Below are positions 34,636 to 44,661 of a stretch of DNA of 64,000 nt, piece by piece. Within the stretch, counting starts at the first letter, position 1. The number at the start of each line of letters is the position of its first letter. The DNA is from Treponema phagedenis (GTDB taxonomy: Bacteria; Spirochaetota; Spirochaetia; Treponematales; Treponemataceae), in NCBI RefSeq assembly GCF_008153345.1, contig NZ_CP042818.1, positions 2,356,001 to 2,420,000 on the forward strand. The letters are read 5' to 3'. The notes beneath the pieces are model-generated. The model did not search any database. It was not told the DNA's origin and saw only the letters and a program-made list of their open reading frames with translations. The translations under genes were made by a program, and so were the position numbers.

Positions 34636-36324
34636 TTATGCGGTTCCATATTTTTGCAGTAATTCTTGCGCATGTTTTTGCGAAACGTCGCTTACCTCAT
34701 CGCCTGCAAGCATGCGTGCAATTTCTTCTGTACGTTTTTGTCCTTCAATGATAAAGGCCGATGTTCGGGTAGAAGTTCCGTCAGAAGTTTTTTCTATCTT
34801 AATTTGTGTATCGGCATGTGCGGCGATTATTGCAAGATGCGTTATACAAAGAATTTGTTTTTTCTCCGATAATTTCTTTAAATGTTCCGAAACCGCTAAG
34901 GCAACCTCTCCGCCGATACCGGTATCGATTTCGTCAAACACTAAGGTGTCCGCTTCATCTGCAGCGGCAAGCACTGTTTTTAAGGCGAGCATTACGCGTG
35001 AAAGTTCGCCGCCCGACGCAATTTTTGCAAGCGATTTTAGCGGCTCACCTGGGTTCGGGCTGATTAAAAATTCTATTGAATCAAAACCATAGGGACCGAC
35101 CGTCTGTTTATTGCCCGTTTTATCTTTAAGCTGTACCTGCACTTCAAATTTTGTTTTTGGCATGCCAAGCTGCGCTAAAATTGCTTCCACTTTTGTTTGC
35201 AGCGTTTTCGCGGCGGCAGCTCTTTTTTCTGAAAGCGCCTTTCCGGAAGTAAAAAGACGCTGTGTGCATTTTTGAATTTCGCTTTCAAGCTCGGTTTTAC
35301 TGTCCGCATTATGTACTAATTGTTCAAGCTCTTTTTGCGCCTTATCGCAGTATTCCAGCACCTCGGCAATAGTATTTCCGTATTTTTTTTTGAGTTTATA
35401 AATAAGCGAAAGCCTCTCCTGCACCTCTTCCAAGCGGGCGGGGTCAAAGGACATACTCGCGGAATAGGAGGCGACATTTGAGGCAATATCTTCAAGGTCG
35501 TAATATGCGCTTTCAAGCCGCTGCATGTTTTCCGCAAGGGTTCCGTCAATTTCAGCCGCTGCTCCGAATGCGTTTATAGCTTTTTTTAAAAGGCTTACCG
35601 CTCCCCGCTCTCCCGTTAAAACCGCGTCCGCCTCTTCAATATGTTCGTATAGTTTTTCATACTGAAGAAGTTTGTTTTCTTCCGCTTCAAGCTCTTGTTC
35701 TTCGTCAGCCTTGAGTTTCGCCTTTGTAATCTCTTCTACCGCAAAATTTAAAAGCTCGATTTTTTCATTTAATTGCTTTTCGGATATATTGAGTTGTTCA
35801 AGTTCCGCCCTTTTTTCCGAGAGTTCGGTATAGAGGGCGGTAAAAGCAGCGGTTTCTTCTTCCAGCCCCGCATAAGCATCTAAAAACCGTCGATGCTCCG
35901 CAATTTTAAACAACGACTGATGGTCATGCTGTCCGTGTATATCAACTAAAAAAGAGGTAAAAACTTCGAGATCTGTTCTTGCAACCGGATAACTTTGAAT
36001 CCATGCGGCGCTTCTGCCGTTTTGTTTGATACTTCTGCGCAAAAGTATTCGCCCGTTTTCAGGCTCAATATCACGTTCGGCAAGCCAGGCGGTGGCGGCT
36101 TTATGCTGCGGATCAAGGTAAAAGGAGCCAGAAACCCAGCCTTCTTCTGCACCTGTTCTCAAAATATCCGTGCCCGCTTTGCCGCCAAGTAAAAAGCTCA
36201 AGGCACCGATCAAGATTGATTTTCCGGCTCCAGTTTCCCCCGAAAGTACATTAAAACCCGATGCAAAATCAAGGCTCAGAGAATCTATCAATGCAATATT
36301 TTTTACGATAATATTTTCTATCAT
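34636..36324 (-). CDS. recN: DNA repair protein RecN (SMC-like)
   Basis: 562 residues, standard RecN. The N-terminal Walker A is LSGETGAGKSILIGAL (about residues 28-43), a long coiled coil spans about 150-380, and the C-terminal half has the signature KIASGGELSRVMLALK (about 430) and Walker B TLVFDEIDTGIGG. RecN acts at double-strand breaks. It starts 54 bp upstream of the 267-residue gene. RBS AAGGAG is present. Confidence 0.96.
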   Translation of the reverse strand: MIENIIVKNIALIDSLSLDFASGFNVLSGETGAGKSILIGALSFLLGGKAGTDILRTGAEEGWVSGSFYLDPQHKAATAWLAERDIEPENGRILLRRSIKQNGRSAAWIQSYPVARTDLEVFTSFLVDIHGQHDHQSLFKIAEHRRFLDAYAGLEEETAAFTALYTELSEKRAELEQLNISEKQLNEKIELLNFAVEEITKAKLKADEEQELEAEENKLLQYEKLYEHIEEADAVLTGERGAVSLLKKAINAFGAAAEIDGTLAENMQRLESAYYDLEDIASNVASYSASMSFDPARLEEVQERLSLIYKLKKKYGNTIAEVLEYCDKAQKELEQLVHNADSKTELESEIQKCTQRLFTSGKALSEKRAAAAKTLQTKVEAILAQLGMPKTKFEVQVQLKDKTGNKQTVGPYGFDSIEFLISPNPGEPLKSLAKIASGGELSRVMLALKTVLAAADEADTLVFDEIDTGIGGEVALAVSEHLKKLSEKKQILCITHLAIIAAHADTQIKIEKTSDGTSTRTSAFIIEGQKRTEEIARMLAGDEVSDVSQKHAQELLQKYGTA

Positions 36325-36913
36325 GTAATTCTCCTTTATTTAGAGCTTGCAGTCTCCTACCCGCCAATGCGTTGTATTAGGAATTCCGGCTGTCCTTAGA
36401 CCTGTAAGATAAGGTTAAAGTAAAATTGCCAAAGCTCCGTTTGCATTTATCATGCAGTATATTACTTTCAGAGACGGTTCGCAAGCAGCACCGCTACAAT
36501 TATCATGGCGCACGCATGAAGAATAAAAATCATACATTCATGGGCGTTGCGGTTTGAAATTTTTCTCTTTGTCCGAGTTAGTTTTTTACTTGTTGGAGCT
36601 TTTCTGTTTTAAACTCGTCGACTTAGTTTTATCACAAATACAAAAAACTAAGTGATGGACTCCGCTATCGTTACGGCTTCGCATTTTTGAAAAAATGCTT
36701 CGCCGCCCTGCGTCCGCCTAACACACGTCCATGCACACTGCTTCACAATGAGTTATGCTTTTCTTTCAGCTGATTGCTCTCGGCATCTCTGACCTTCAAC
36801 ACTGTCTTAAAAATTCTATCAGACAATTCCACTCTCTATCTTTACACCGTAATTTTATAAAAGCTTGTTATCAAAACAGAAAGCATTTCGAATCTCAAAG
36901 TGCCGAAACGTTT
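36325..36913. other. Non-coding gap between recN and nadK with a dispersed 50-bp repeat
   Basis: No convincing gene. About 36628-36677 (ATCACAAATACAAAAAACTA then AGTGATGGACTCCGCTAT) is nearly the reverse complement of 44662-44711, a second dispersed repeat. It contains an inverted repeat ACTTAGTTTT ... AAAACTAAGT (36621-36653). A further hairpin GCATTTTT / AAAAATGC is at about 36681-36699. Confidence 0.6.
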
Positions 36914-37786
36914 TTATTGTATCGGAACGGGACAGGTTGAATTGCCCGACCATGCAAGTTTTGAGCGAAGCGCCCGATAAAACATTTCCGGATTACAGCC
37001 TATTAAATGCGCTTTATGAACAGAGGCACTTACCGACACAATATCATTTTCCTCAAGCACAAAAAGCTCTTGTCCGTCAACCGATAATATCGTATCCCGA
37101 TGGCGAGTCGGTAAAACTTTCACCGTCATCTTTCCTTCCGCAGGCAGCACAATCGGTCTATTCGATAATGAAAAAGCGGCAATAGGAGTCAACACAAAGG
37201 CGGAGACGTTCGGGTCTAAAATCGGTCCGCCTGAAGCCGCCGAATAAGCGGTTGAACCGGTCGGCGTTGAAATAATAACACCGTCCGCTTTATACGTACC
37301 GAAAGAAACATCATTGAACAACACTTCAAGATTTACCAATTTCGCAATCCCGCTACCGGATATAACCACATCATTTAATGCATCAAAAACGCAAAATTCC
37401 TGCCGCTTACGCAGAATACAAGCGGAAAGAAGCATTCGCTCAAATATTTTTATTTTCCCCGCAAGATAATCCTCTAACACCGTCTGCCAATGCTCCGGTT
37501 CAACAACCGCAATAAACCCGAAATTCCCGAAATTAATTGCGAACACTGGAATTTTTCGCGCAGCACAGCAACGACTTGCAAACAGCACTGTTCCATCCCC
37601 ACCAAGACAGATGGCAAATGCATAGTCTTGTTTGACAGGATTTTCGGAAGACATACCGTCATACTCGTATTGATCACACGAGAAGCCTCTTGCTTCCAAA
37701 AATTTTATAATATCTTTTGAAAGCTTTACTGCGTGCGGCTTATACGTACTCGTTATAATAATCACTCTACTATCTGTAGTACCCAT
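36914..37786 (-). CDS. nadK: NAD kinase
   Basis: 290 residues. The GGDG motif is in ICLGGDGTVLFASR (about residue 60), with the NE/D-type stretch LNDVVISG (about 157) and TPTGSTAYSAASGGPI (about 190-205) binding NAD. It makes NADP from NAD and ATP in the cytoplasm. It lies 12 bp downstream of the DegT-like gene, in the cheW-degT-nadK run. Confidence 0.95.
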   Translation of the reverse strand: MGTTDSRVIIITSTYKPHAVKLSKDIIKFLEARGFSCDQYEYDGMSSENPVKQDYAFAICLGGDGTVLFASRCCAARKIPVFAINFGNFGFIAVVEPEHWQTVLEDYLAGKIKIFERMLLSACILRKRQEFCVFDALNDVVISGSGIAKLVNLEVLFNDVSFGTYKADGVIISTPTGSTAYSAASGGPILDPNVSAFVLTPIAAFSLSNRPIVLPAEGKMTVKVLPTRHRDTILSVDGQELFVLEENDIVSVSASVHKAHLIGCNPEMFYRALRSKLAWSGNSTCPVPIQ

Positions 37787-37798
37787 ATAATCAATCTT

Positions 37799-38821
37799 CT
37801 ACGGCAGTGAGCGCAGTACTTTTGAAATTTTCTCGGCATTTGCCATGCCTAATCGGGGATACAGCGGGAACAAAACACAGCGCAATAACAAAGAAGCTGC
37901 CTGAATATATTCTTCCTGTTTTTCAAATGTATCAATAATGGAACCTGAAAACGCAGGCTCCGTTTCTACACCTTTTTTATTTGCGAATTGCTTTACATCT
38001 TTGTACCCTGAGGACAATAGTACCGGAAATGAATACACAGGATTTTTTAAACCTTCCGCCGGCGCAATGGTCTTATGTCTTCCCTGCATAAGAAAACGCA
38101 CGTAAAGTTCATACAACTCTTGGCGCAGCTGCATGTTTTTTTCCATTTGTTTGAGCTGTACAAAAGCAAGAGAAGCATTGATGTCGGGCAAAATATCCGT
38201 GGGCGGTGCCACATCGTAGAGTTTTTTCAGTACAAGCGCGTTACGGCGTTCAGCGGAAAGCAGGGCTGCTCCTCCTCCCGCAGTAAGAATATCCCGCTCC
38301 TCAAGCCCTAAGATCGCAAAGACACCGAAACAACCCGATTTTTTTTCGCCGAGTTCGGCACCCGCAGATTGAGAAATATCTTCGATAACGGGAATGTTCA
38401 AACTAAGCACTTCCTGCATATTAGGCAAATTACCCAATGCCTCGTGCAAAACCACTACCTTCCCGCCTGCCTGTATCCCATCTGCAATCAGCGAAGGTGT
38501 CATCAACGCGGTTTCCGCGTCAACATCAACCAAAATCGGCGTAAAGCCCTGCCGCTGAACTTCAGTAAACTGCCATGCGGGCGCAAGCACGGAAAGCAAC
38601 ACGCCGCTTCCCGGTTCCAAACCGAGGGCTCGTAATGCATATGCAAGCGCAATTGCAGGGCTGCGAAATGTTGCGGCACCCTCAACCTGAAAAGAATCTT
38701 TAATAAGCCTTATCAGTTTTTGATTTGCTTCACCGGGGCCGATTTTTTCTTCTACCATGCAGGTAAGTACGGCATCCATCTCGCTGCGCCGTATTGTTGA
38801 GCTATAAACCGGTATCTTCAT
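37799..38821 (-). CDS. DegT/DnrJ/EryC1-like protein lacking the PLP lysine
   Basis: 340 residues with the fold pattern of sugar aminotransferases: an N-terminal SSTIRRSEMDAVL, PILVDVDAETALMTPSLI (the D-V-D-x-x-T stretch), and IEDISQSAGAELGEKKSG, matching VEDxAQAxGA with Asp148. The segment where the catalytic lysine normally sits (K-x-L-x-T-G-E-G-G) reads RDILTAGGG, so Arg176 replaces Lys and Gly replaces Glu. It is therefore unlikely to form the PLP Schiff base; it may bind a sugar nucleotide or act as a regulator. It lies between cheW (3 bp) and nadK (12 bp). Confidence 0.75.
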   Translation of the reverse strand: MKIPVYSSTIRRSEMDAVLTCMVEEKIGPGEANQKLIRLIKDSFQVEGAATFRSPAIALAYALRALGLEPGSGVLLSVLAPAWQFTEVQRQGFTPILVDVDAETALMTPSLIADGIQAGGKVVVLHEALGNLPNMQEVLSLNIPVIEDISQSAGAELGEKKSGCFGVFAILGLEERDILTAGGGAALLSAERRNALVLKKLYDVAPPTDILPDINASLAFVQLKQMEKNMQLRQELYELYVRFLMQGRHKTIAPAEGLKNPVYSFPVLLSSGYKDVKQFANKKGVETEPAFSGSIIDTFEKQEEYIQAASLLLRCVLFPLYPRLGMANAEKISKVLRSLP

Positions 38822-38824
38822 ATA

Positions 38825-39298
38825 TTAAAGATTAGCAAGTTTTTGTAATTCTTTCGGATTAAACAGTTTTCTGATATCGAGCATAATAAGATAGCCGGAA
38901 CCTTGTCGCACCACACCGTGAATATATTCGGTACCGATACCGGTGATCATCTGCGGCGGTGGCTGTACATCGCCTTGCTTAACCATAATAACACGCGCAA
39001 CCCTATCGATGATAATTCCAAGCTTATTATTATCAATATGCAAAATAATAAAACCGCCCAAATATTCATCACCCGCATCCAAAACAGCCTTCTTTAAATG
39101 GAATCTCTTATGCAGACTGATAATGGGAATAATCTCACTGCGTAAATTAAAAATACCCTCGACATAATAGGGTGCATTCGGAATAGGACGCACATCTTGT
39201 ATTTTTACAATCTCTTTCACGTCCATGATATCAACTCCGTACAGTTCCTCTCCAAGCTGAAAAGTTACTAATTGGAATTGAGCATCTGTCATTGCCAT
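38825..39298 (-). CDS. cheW: Chemotaxis coupling protein CheW
   Basis: 157 residues, a single CheW domain: FQLVTFQLGEELYGVDIMDVKEIV, then IRPIPNAPYYVEGIFNLRSEIIPIISL, the N-L-R motif that binds receptors, and LGIIIDRVARV. It links chemoreceptors to the kinase CheA. It is alone, without cheA or cheY, and heads a short operon with the DegT-like gene. A chemoreceptor gene is 2.2 kb away on the other strand. RBS GGAGG. Confidence 0.95.
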   Translation of the reverse strand: MAMTDAQFQLVTFQLGEELYGVDIMDVKEIVKIQDVRPIPNAPYYVEGIFNLRSEIIPIISLHKRFHLKKAVLDAGDEYLGGFIILHIDNNKLGIIIDRVARVIMVKQGDVQPPPQMITGIGTEYIHGVVRQGSGYLIMLDIRKLFNPKELQKLANL

Positions 39299-39527
39299 AA
39301 GAACCTCCGTTGCAAATTACAAATTTTTTATTTGACCTCGCATATTCACCATAACGCAAAAATCAAATTTCTTCAAGCACGAAATAAAAAATAATTATGA
39401 ATACCAAATCTCTCCGTTTTCTTCAATGTCCTTTGAATTAAAAAGTGAGAGTGTCGAAATAAGCACTCCCCTACCGTACACCGAAATCCGAGGTCCAAAG
39501 GACGGCAGCCCTATCATAACCATCCAC

Positions 39528-39912
39528 AGATGTCAAAATCAGAACAAATACAACGATGTTTAAAAGCGCCAACACCCTATTGTAAAATTGAAGCTTTTAA
39601 ACTCGCATCCCCATCCCCTGTAAGCAAGAATACCAGAACTACAATCAGAACGGGCACGGACGCCCGTGGTTCCAAGCAGAAACGATGTTTTAAAGCAAAA
39701 CAGCTTACAAAGCTTTAAAACTCGCAGGGTTGGTTTTGCCATGGACGGTAAAACTCAGAACGGGCACGGACGCCCGTGATTCCACGCAGAAATGATGTTT
39801 TAAAGCAAAATACTTTGCAAAGCTTTAAAACTCGCAAGTTTGGTTTTGCCATGGACGGCAAAACCAAACCTGAGCTCTTTTTTATAGATTTTGTATATCG
39901 TTGTCCGGTTTA
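39528..39912 (-). repeat. Dispersed hairpin element, copy R8 (inverted, left end unclear)
   Basis: Contains modules in inverted order: GATGTTTAAAAGC ... GCTTTTAAACTCGCA, CAGAACGGGCACGGACGCCC (twice), GATGTTTTAAAGC ... GCTTTAAAACTCGCA (twice), and TTTTGCCATGGACGGCAAAA (twice), then GAGCTCTTTTTTATAGATTT at the end. Three module types appear in tandem pairs. No protein is supported. The rest of the 700-bp gap holds the permease promoter. Confidence 0.65.
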
Positions 39913-39914
39913 GC

Positions 39915-39944
39915 TTGACAATTCAAGTATTTAAAAAATATAAT
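39915..39944 (+). promoter_or_regulatory. Consensus promoter of the broken permease gene
   Basis: TTGACA (39915-39920), 18 bp, TATAAT (39939-39944): both hexamers are perfect. The start codon is about 65 bp downstream and has an RBS (AGGAG). A fully consensus promoter drives a pseudogene. Confidence 0.8.
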
Positions 39945-40009
39945 TTAAGATATTGAAAACCGTTGTAGAGGTAAAAAAAAATTCGACCGTCTTTTAAAAA
40001 GGAGTGTAT

Positions 40010-41358
40010 ATGAAAAGATCAAAACCTCATGAAAAAGAACTGCCGTATATCCCTCTAGGCATATTTAAACTTCGCTTTCCTATTATTCATTATCCATTGG
40101 AAAAAGTAGAATTTATTCAAGGATTAATTTTAGGCGTAACCGCACTGAGTTCTCTTCCATATTTGATGGAGTATTTAGGTTTGCCGTATGAACTTGCGTG
40201 GTCGTTAATAATTTTGGAAGTATCTCTATATACATTACATGCGACACTCGGCGATCCTGTAGTGCCCTGATGGATTACACCGACTTTGCCGCTTACCCTT
40301 GCGTATTTAAGCGCATTTCCAATGGGGCATGAAAGAATCAAAGCGATGATTGCATTGCAAATTATACTGGCAGGTGTATTTATTTTTATGGGAATTACAA
40401 AGCTTGCTGATAGGTTTGTCCATTCGGTGCCTGATTCAATAAAAGGAGGCATCCTGCTTGCCGCGCCTATTAACGTAATAGCGGAACAGCTGGGTAAAAA
40501 CGGGAATTTGAGAAAGTATCCTATTGCAATCATCGCAGGAGTTGGACTGCTTTTGCTTATTTCTTTTTCAGATGAGTACGCAAAAAAACGGAAAAACAGT
40601 AAAATATTAGATATTATTGCAAAGTACGGAAATCTTTTTCCATATCTTTTAGCAATGGTTGTCGGTGTGATAGTAAGTGAAATCGGGATGCCTAAGACGG
40701 ACTTTTCTGCAGTTATTAAAATTCCTGAACTGGGAAGACTTTTTAGAGAAGTCTCGGTATTTGGGATCGGATTTCCTTCCGCAAAATATTTTTTGCAAGC
40801 GTTTCCGCTTGCGCTGGTAAGTTATGTTATTGCCTTTGGCGATTTTGTAACAACGGAAACGCTTATTAAGGAAGCAAAAGAATCCAGGCACGATGAATAT
40901 ATTGATTTTAATTCAAGCAGATCAAACTTGATATCAGGCATCAGGAATCTCATACTTGGAATTTTTGCGCCCTTTCCACCGCTTGCGGGACCTTTATGGG
41001 TTGGTATGACTGTTTCTGTTTCTATAAGATATGAAGAAGGAAAAAATGCCATGAAGAGCTTGATCGGGGGAATGGCCTCTTTTAGATTAGCACATTGATT
41101 TCGGTGCTTCTTATTCCGGTTGTGAGTTTTTTCCGTCCTTTATTTCCCGTCGGAGCATCGATAACTTTGGTTTTTCAAGCCTTTGTTTGCGGAAGGATCG
41201 GAATGGAATACTGTAAAAACGATCGGGATAAAATGATTGCGTCAGTTATGGCAGCAGTGCTTTTTGTGGAAGGATCTGCTATTGCTCTTGTTACGGGTTT
41301 TCTTTTGAATATACTCATGTCGAATATTGATTTAAAGAACTTTTTTAAAAAAGAGTGA
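40010..41358 (+). pseudogene. Permease (NCS2/SulP-like) gene broken by a stop and a frameshift
   Basis: One reading frame from ATG 40010 (RBS AGGAG) runs to a TGA at 40268-40270 in GDPVVP-stop-WITPTLPL; a glycine codon (GGA) would restore a typical permease motif GDPVVPGWITP. It continues in the same frame to 41098, where the sequence shifts frame (TTGA overlap) and goes on as LISVLLIPVVSFFRP to 41358. Joined, the protein would have about 450 residues and 10 or more membrane helices, like uracil-xanthine or SulP transporters. The family and substrate are inferred from the motif only. Two independent lesions indicate decay. Confidence 0.75.
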
Positions 41359-41408
41359 AGGTTCAAGCAATGTAAGCTTTAAACAACAATGTGATAAATA
41401 AATTGATA

Positions 41409-41437
41409 TTTACAACTCGCAAGTGGTATGATACAAT
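41409..41437 (+). promoter_or_regulatory. Promoter of the chemoreceptor gene
   Basis: TTTACA (41409-41414), 17 bp, TACAAT (41432-41437), about 33 bp before ATG 41471. There is no sigma-28 type sequence, although many chemoreceptor genes use one. Confidence 0.55.
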
Positions 41438-41470
41438 CTGATCAATTGAATTGTATTGAGAGGTGCGTAT

Positions 41471-43591
41471 ATGATTAATAATAAAGAGTATTTTCCGACA
41501 CATTCCAAAAAAAGAATGATTGCTCGTTTTTCGTTAAAAAACCAACCCTTCCTTTTGGTTTTACCGCTTTCTTTTTTTCTTATTGCGTTCTCCTTACTAT
41601 GGTATTATGAAGCCAGCAGAATTATAAAAAATAATATCACCGATAAAATGGAGTCCAAGAAAGAACTATATCATAAAAGCATTGAGTTGTTTTTAACTCA
41701 GAGAGCAACCATAATAGAAACACTGAGCAGTGTCATTGCTTTAAATAATGCGGATACTGATGAAATGCTGGAGCTTTGTACCGGCTGCGACACCGCATTT
41801 CACCATATGATTTTTGACGTATACATGGGTTTTGAAGACGGCAGATATATTGATTCTTCAGGCTGGAAGCCGCCGGCTGCTTGGGATGCACGAAAGCGTC
41901 CCTGGTATAAAAAAGCACTTAAAAAAAAAGGGGTGGCATTTTCAGAAATTTATGTCGATTCTGTACGCAATATTCCGATGGTATCGATAAGTATTCCCGT
42001 TATGCAAAACAAAGATTTACTTGGAGTGCTTACCACAAATGTTGATATGAGTAAATTAAAAGAGATGATGACTAAAATAAATCAAGGGAATAATACAACC
42101 GATATTTTTCTTCTGGATGAGAACGGCAAGTTTTTATTTCATAACACCTTTACCTACAGTGACGTAATTACGGAAGTTGAAAATAAGAAATATGCAAACT
42201 GCATTAAACAGATGTTTGATAAAGATATAACGGAATTTTCAACGGTTATAAATGGGGAAAAATATTTTTTTATAAAAGACCATTTTTCCGCTGTAGATTG
42301 GACTCTTGCCATCGGAATACCGTATGTTGACTTATACCGAGATGCTACTAATCTTAGAATCAAAGGAAACATATTTGCCGCTGTTTTTATTTGTTTTTAT
42401 ATCGCCGTTATTTGGAGCATAGCTTCTCGAATGACAAAACAACTCAAAGCATTAGTGTCAGCGTTAAAAAATATAGCTGAAGGAGACGCTGATTTAACAG
42501 TCCGTCTTCCCTTAATCGGTAACAGAGAAATTACCGATTTATCCCGGTATTTTACTCAAGCTATTGAAAAAATAAGGCTGTCGATTAAATCCGTATCGGA
42601 AAATACGGATGCGCTCCGGGCTGTCGGTGAAAACCTTGCAAACAATGTAACAGAAACAGCGAGCGCGATAAACCAAATCAACATGAACATTGACAACGTA
42701 AAAGAGCAAAGCCTGACGCAAGCTGCAAGCGTATCGGAGACAGCTGCAACTATCGAAGAAATTATTCGTACGATAAAACAGCATAACACCGGTATTGAAA
42801 CCCAATCGGCAAGCATTATCCAATCTTCATCATCTGTTGAGCAGATGATTACCAGCATTGGACAAATTACCGAAACACTTGAAAAAACAAACACTGTAAT
42901 TAAAGACTTTGCCTCCGCTACCGAAGACGGAAAAAACACCGTATCGGAATCTAAGGCTGTAATGCAAAAAATAGCAGAAGAATCGGGCGGGCTTTTGGAA
43001 GCAAGCACGGTTATTCAGCATATCGCAAGTCAAACAAACCTGCTTGCTATGAATGCCGCAATTGAAGCTGCCCATGCCGGAGATGCGGGAAAGGGTTTTG
43101 CAGTCGTCGCGGATGAGATTCGTAAATTAGCAGAAGAATCAAATACACAGGGAAAAACAATCACCACAACATTAAAAGCTCTTTCAGAAGAAATAGAAAC
43201 TCTTTCAAATTCGGCAAAAAAAACGGAAGAGAAATTCAATATTATTTTCGAACTATCCGGTCAAGTGCAGCATATGAGCGATCGTTTAATGGAAGCAATG
43301 CAGGAACAAGCAAACGGCGGAGCAGAAGTGCTTACCGCTATTAAAAATATTAATTCCGTAACCACCGATGTTCGTGAAGGCTCTCACGAAATGCTGATAG
43401 GCGGTCAAGGCATCGCGGAAGAAATGAGAAAGCTTGACAAACTTACCCGAACAATAACGTATAGCATGAATGAAATGGCTTCCCGCGCATTGCAAATAAA
43501 TGCCGCTATTAAAGACATAAACGAGATATCACAGAAAAACAAAGAGAGTATTGTAAATCTCTCTGTTGAGGTTGAAAAATTTAAAGTTTGA
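41471..43591 (+). CDS. Methyl-accepting chemotaxis protein with a periplasmic dCache-like sensor
   Basis: About 706 residues from ATG 41471, chosen over the upstream TTG because GAGAGGTG serves as its RBS. A first membrane helix (about residues 25-45) is followed by a periplasmic ligand-binding region (about 50-290) with the Cache signature [15 protein letters not shown] and SEIYVDSV. A second helix (about 297-317), a HAMP domain and a long cytoplasmic coiled coil follow, with the tip [20 protein letters not shown] and [13 protein letters not shown]. It reports to CheA/CheW. The ligand is unknown; Cache domains often bind amino acids. No CheR-binding pentapeptide is seen at the C-terminus. 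Confidence 0.94.
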   Translation: MINNKEYFPTHSKKRMIARFSLKNQPFLLVLPLSFFLIAFSLLWYYEASRIIKNNITDKMESKKELYHKSIELFLTQRATIIETLSSVIALNNADTDEMLELCTGCDTAFHHMIFDVYMGFEDGRYIDSSGWKPPAAWDARKRPWYKKALKKKGVAFSEIYVDSVRNIPMVSISIPVMQNKDLLGVLTTNVDMSKLKEMMTKINQGNNTTDIFLLDENGKFLFHNTFTYSDVITEVENKKYANCIKQMFDKDITEFSTVINGEKYFFIKDHFSAVDWTLAIGIPYVDLYRDATNLRIKGNIFAAVFICFYIAVIWSIASRMTKQLKALVSALKNIAEGDADLTVRLPLIGNREITDLSRYFTQAIEKIRLSIKSVSENTDALRAVGENLANNVTETASAINQINMNIDNVKEQSLTQAASVSETAATIEEIIRTIKQHNTGIETQSASIIQSSSSVEQMITSIGQITETLEKTNTVIKDFASATEDGKNTVSESKAVMQKIAEESGGLLEASTVIQHIASQTNLLAMNAAIEAAHAGDAGKGFAVVADEIRKLAEESNTQGKTITTTLKALSEEIETLSNSAKKTEEKFNIIFELSGQVQHMSDRLMEAMQEQANGGAEVLTAIKNINSVTTDVREGSHEMLIGGQGIAEEMRKLDKLTRTITYSMNEMASRALQINAAIKDINEISQKNKESIVNLSVEVEKFKV

Positions 43592-43608
43592 AAGATAAAA
43601 TGTGTAAG

Positions 43609-43645
43609 AAGGCATATGAAAAATATTAAATTTTTCATATGCCTT
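43609..43645 (+). terminator. Perfect 16-bp palindrome after the chemoreceptor gene
   Basis: AAGGCATATGAAAAAT (43609-43624) and ATTTTTCATATGCCTT (43630-43645) are exact inverted copies around a 5-nt loop, 18 bp after the stop codon. It lacks a following U-run, but the strong stem fits a transcript end. Confidence 0.75.
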
Positions 43646-43730
43646 GAATAGAGGGTATCAATGAATTACACTATAAAATGTCGTTAATCTTGATAGAGTT
43701 ATACGTTTGACAAATTAGAAAGTGTTCCTT

Positions 43731-43897
43731 GTGTAGCGTTTTGTAATTAACTGCCTGTTATAAAAATCGGAGTATCAACAATGAGGGACTGCGGATTTAA
43801 GCATTCCTATGGTAAATTGCTCACCGTTGCGCCGTGTCGAACTCTTTTTTATAAAATTTTTACTTTTTTGGTAAGATGTATTAAAAAAACGTTATAC
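43731..43897 (-). repeat. Dispersed hairpin element, copy R6 (inverted, compact)
   Basis: 167 bp from GTGTAGCGTTTTGTAATTAA to AAAAAAACGTTATAC. In reverse complement it reads like R1: TTTATAAAAAAGAGTTCGAC, the core ACGGCGCAACGGTGAG, CAATTTACCATAGGAATGC, then the tail. There is a single core and no extra hairpin modules. Its right end lies about 65 bp before the PrcB-like gene and includes TATACT, a possible -10 box. Confidence 0.75.
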
Positions 43898-43964
43898 TTG
43901 TGCCAAAGCCGGAGATAAATGACACTTTTAAAGCACATAAAGCAAACAATTGGGAGAATGTATT

Positions 43965-44492
43965 ATGATAAAAAAACATGCGGTACTATTTGTCGGTTTT
44001 GTTTTAATAAGCGGAATTTCCCTTTATAGCTATGAAGAAAATCTGTTGGACTTAGATGCGCAAAGTTCAGCAACTCAAAAAAATGAGCATTTTGACGCAG
44101 CTTACACCATACTTGATTCCGGAGTATATAGTACAGTTCGCTATCCGAAAACAGTTGTTATACGCAATAAAAAAACATGGGATAAATTCTTAAAAAACTA
44201 TAATTCGCGGCTCAATATGGCAGCTCCCGATTTTTCAAAACATGCCGTTATTGCGGTTTTTGCCGGAGAGTTTAGCACCGGCGGATACAATCTTTTTGTG
44301 GAATCTATAGAGAAGGACGATGATGATAATGAACTTGAAATTTCTTTCAAGCTTTCTTATCCAAGTCCCAACGAAACCGTTACACAAGCTTTTACCTATC
44401 CGTTTATAGTTGTTGCGGTAGAAATTTCTCCACACGTTAAAATTGATGTGGATTTACCGGACACTTTGGAAGAAAAAATGAAAAAATTTTAA
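43965..44492 (+). CDS. PrcB-domain exported protein
   Basis: About 175 residues from ATG 43965 (RBS GGGAG; an upstream TTG at 43950 is less likely). A signal peptide (residues 1-21) has no lipobox cysteine. The C-terminal half carries the pattern of the PrcB_C domain: AVIAVFAGEFSTGGYNLFVE, then a strand-loop with VTQAFTYPFIVVAV. In T. denticola the lipoprotein PrcB is encoded with the protease PrtP and its partner PrcA; here neither neighbour is a protease. The role as a chaperone or inhibitor of a protease complex is inferred. Repeat elements flank it on both sides. Confidence 0.75.
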   Translation: MIKKHAVLFVGFVLISGISLYSYEENLLDLDAQSSATQKNEHFDAAYTILDSGVYSTVRYPKTVVIRNKKTWDKFLKNYNSRLNMAAPDFSKHAVIAVFAGEFSTGGYNLFVESIEKDDDDNELEISFKLSYPSPNETVTQAFTYPFIVVAVEISPHVKIDVDLPDTLEEKMKKF

Positions 44493-44661
44493 ACCCTGCT
44501 TTTATTTGCCCGACTCGTATTTTACGCAAATGTATTTTCAAGGGTTACACGGTGAAAAACAATCAACAAGCGAGCGCTAAAACCTATTTATGTAATAAAA
44601 GCTGCGTACGCATACAAAAGGCGAAGCCGGATCCTTTTTGCGTACCTAAAACGGTAAAAAG

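Noticed and set aside
36755-37185. Plus-strand open frames between recN and nadK and over the end of nadK.
   Set aside because: No recognisable domains or ribosome-binding sites; the larger one lies antisense to nadK.
40268-40270. The in-frame TGA of the permease could encode selenocysteine.
   Set aside because: The position is a glycine in the expected motif, transporters of this kind are not selenoproteins, and a second lesion (frameshift) exists downstream.
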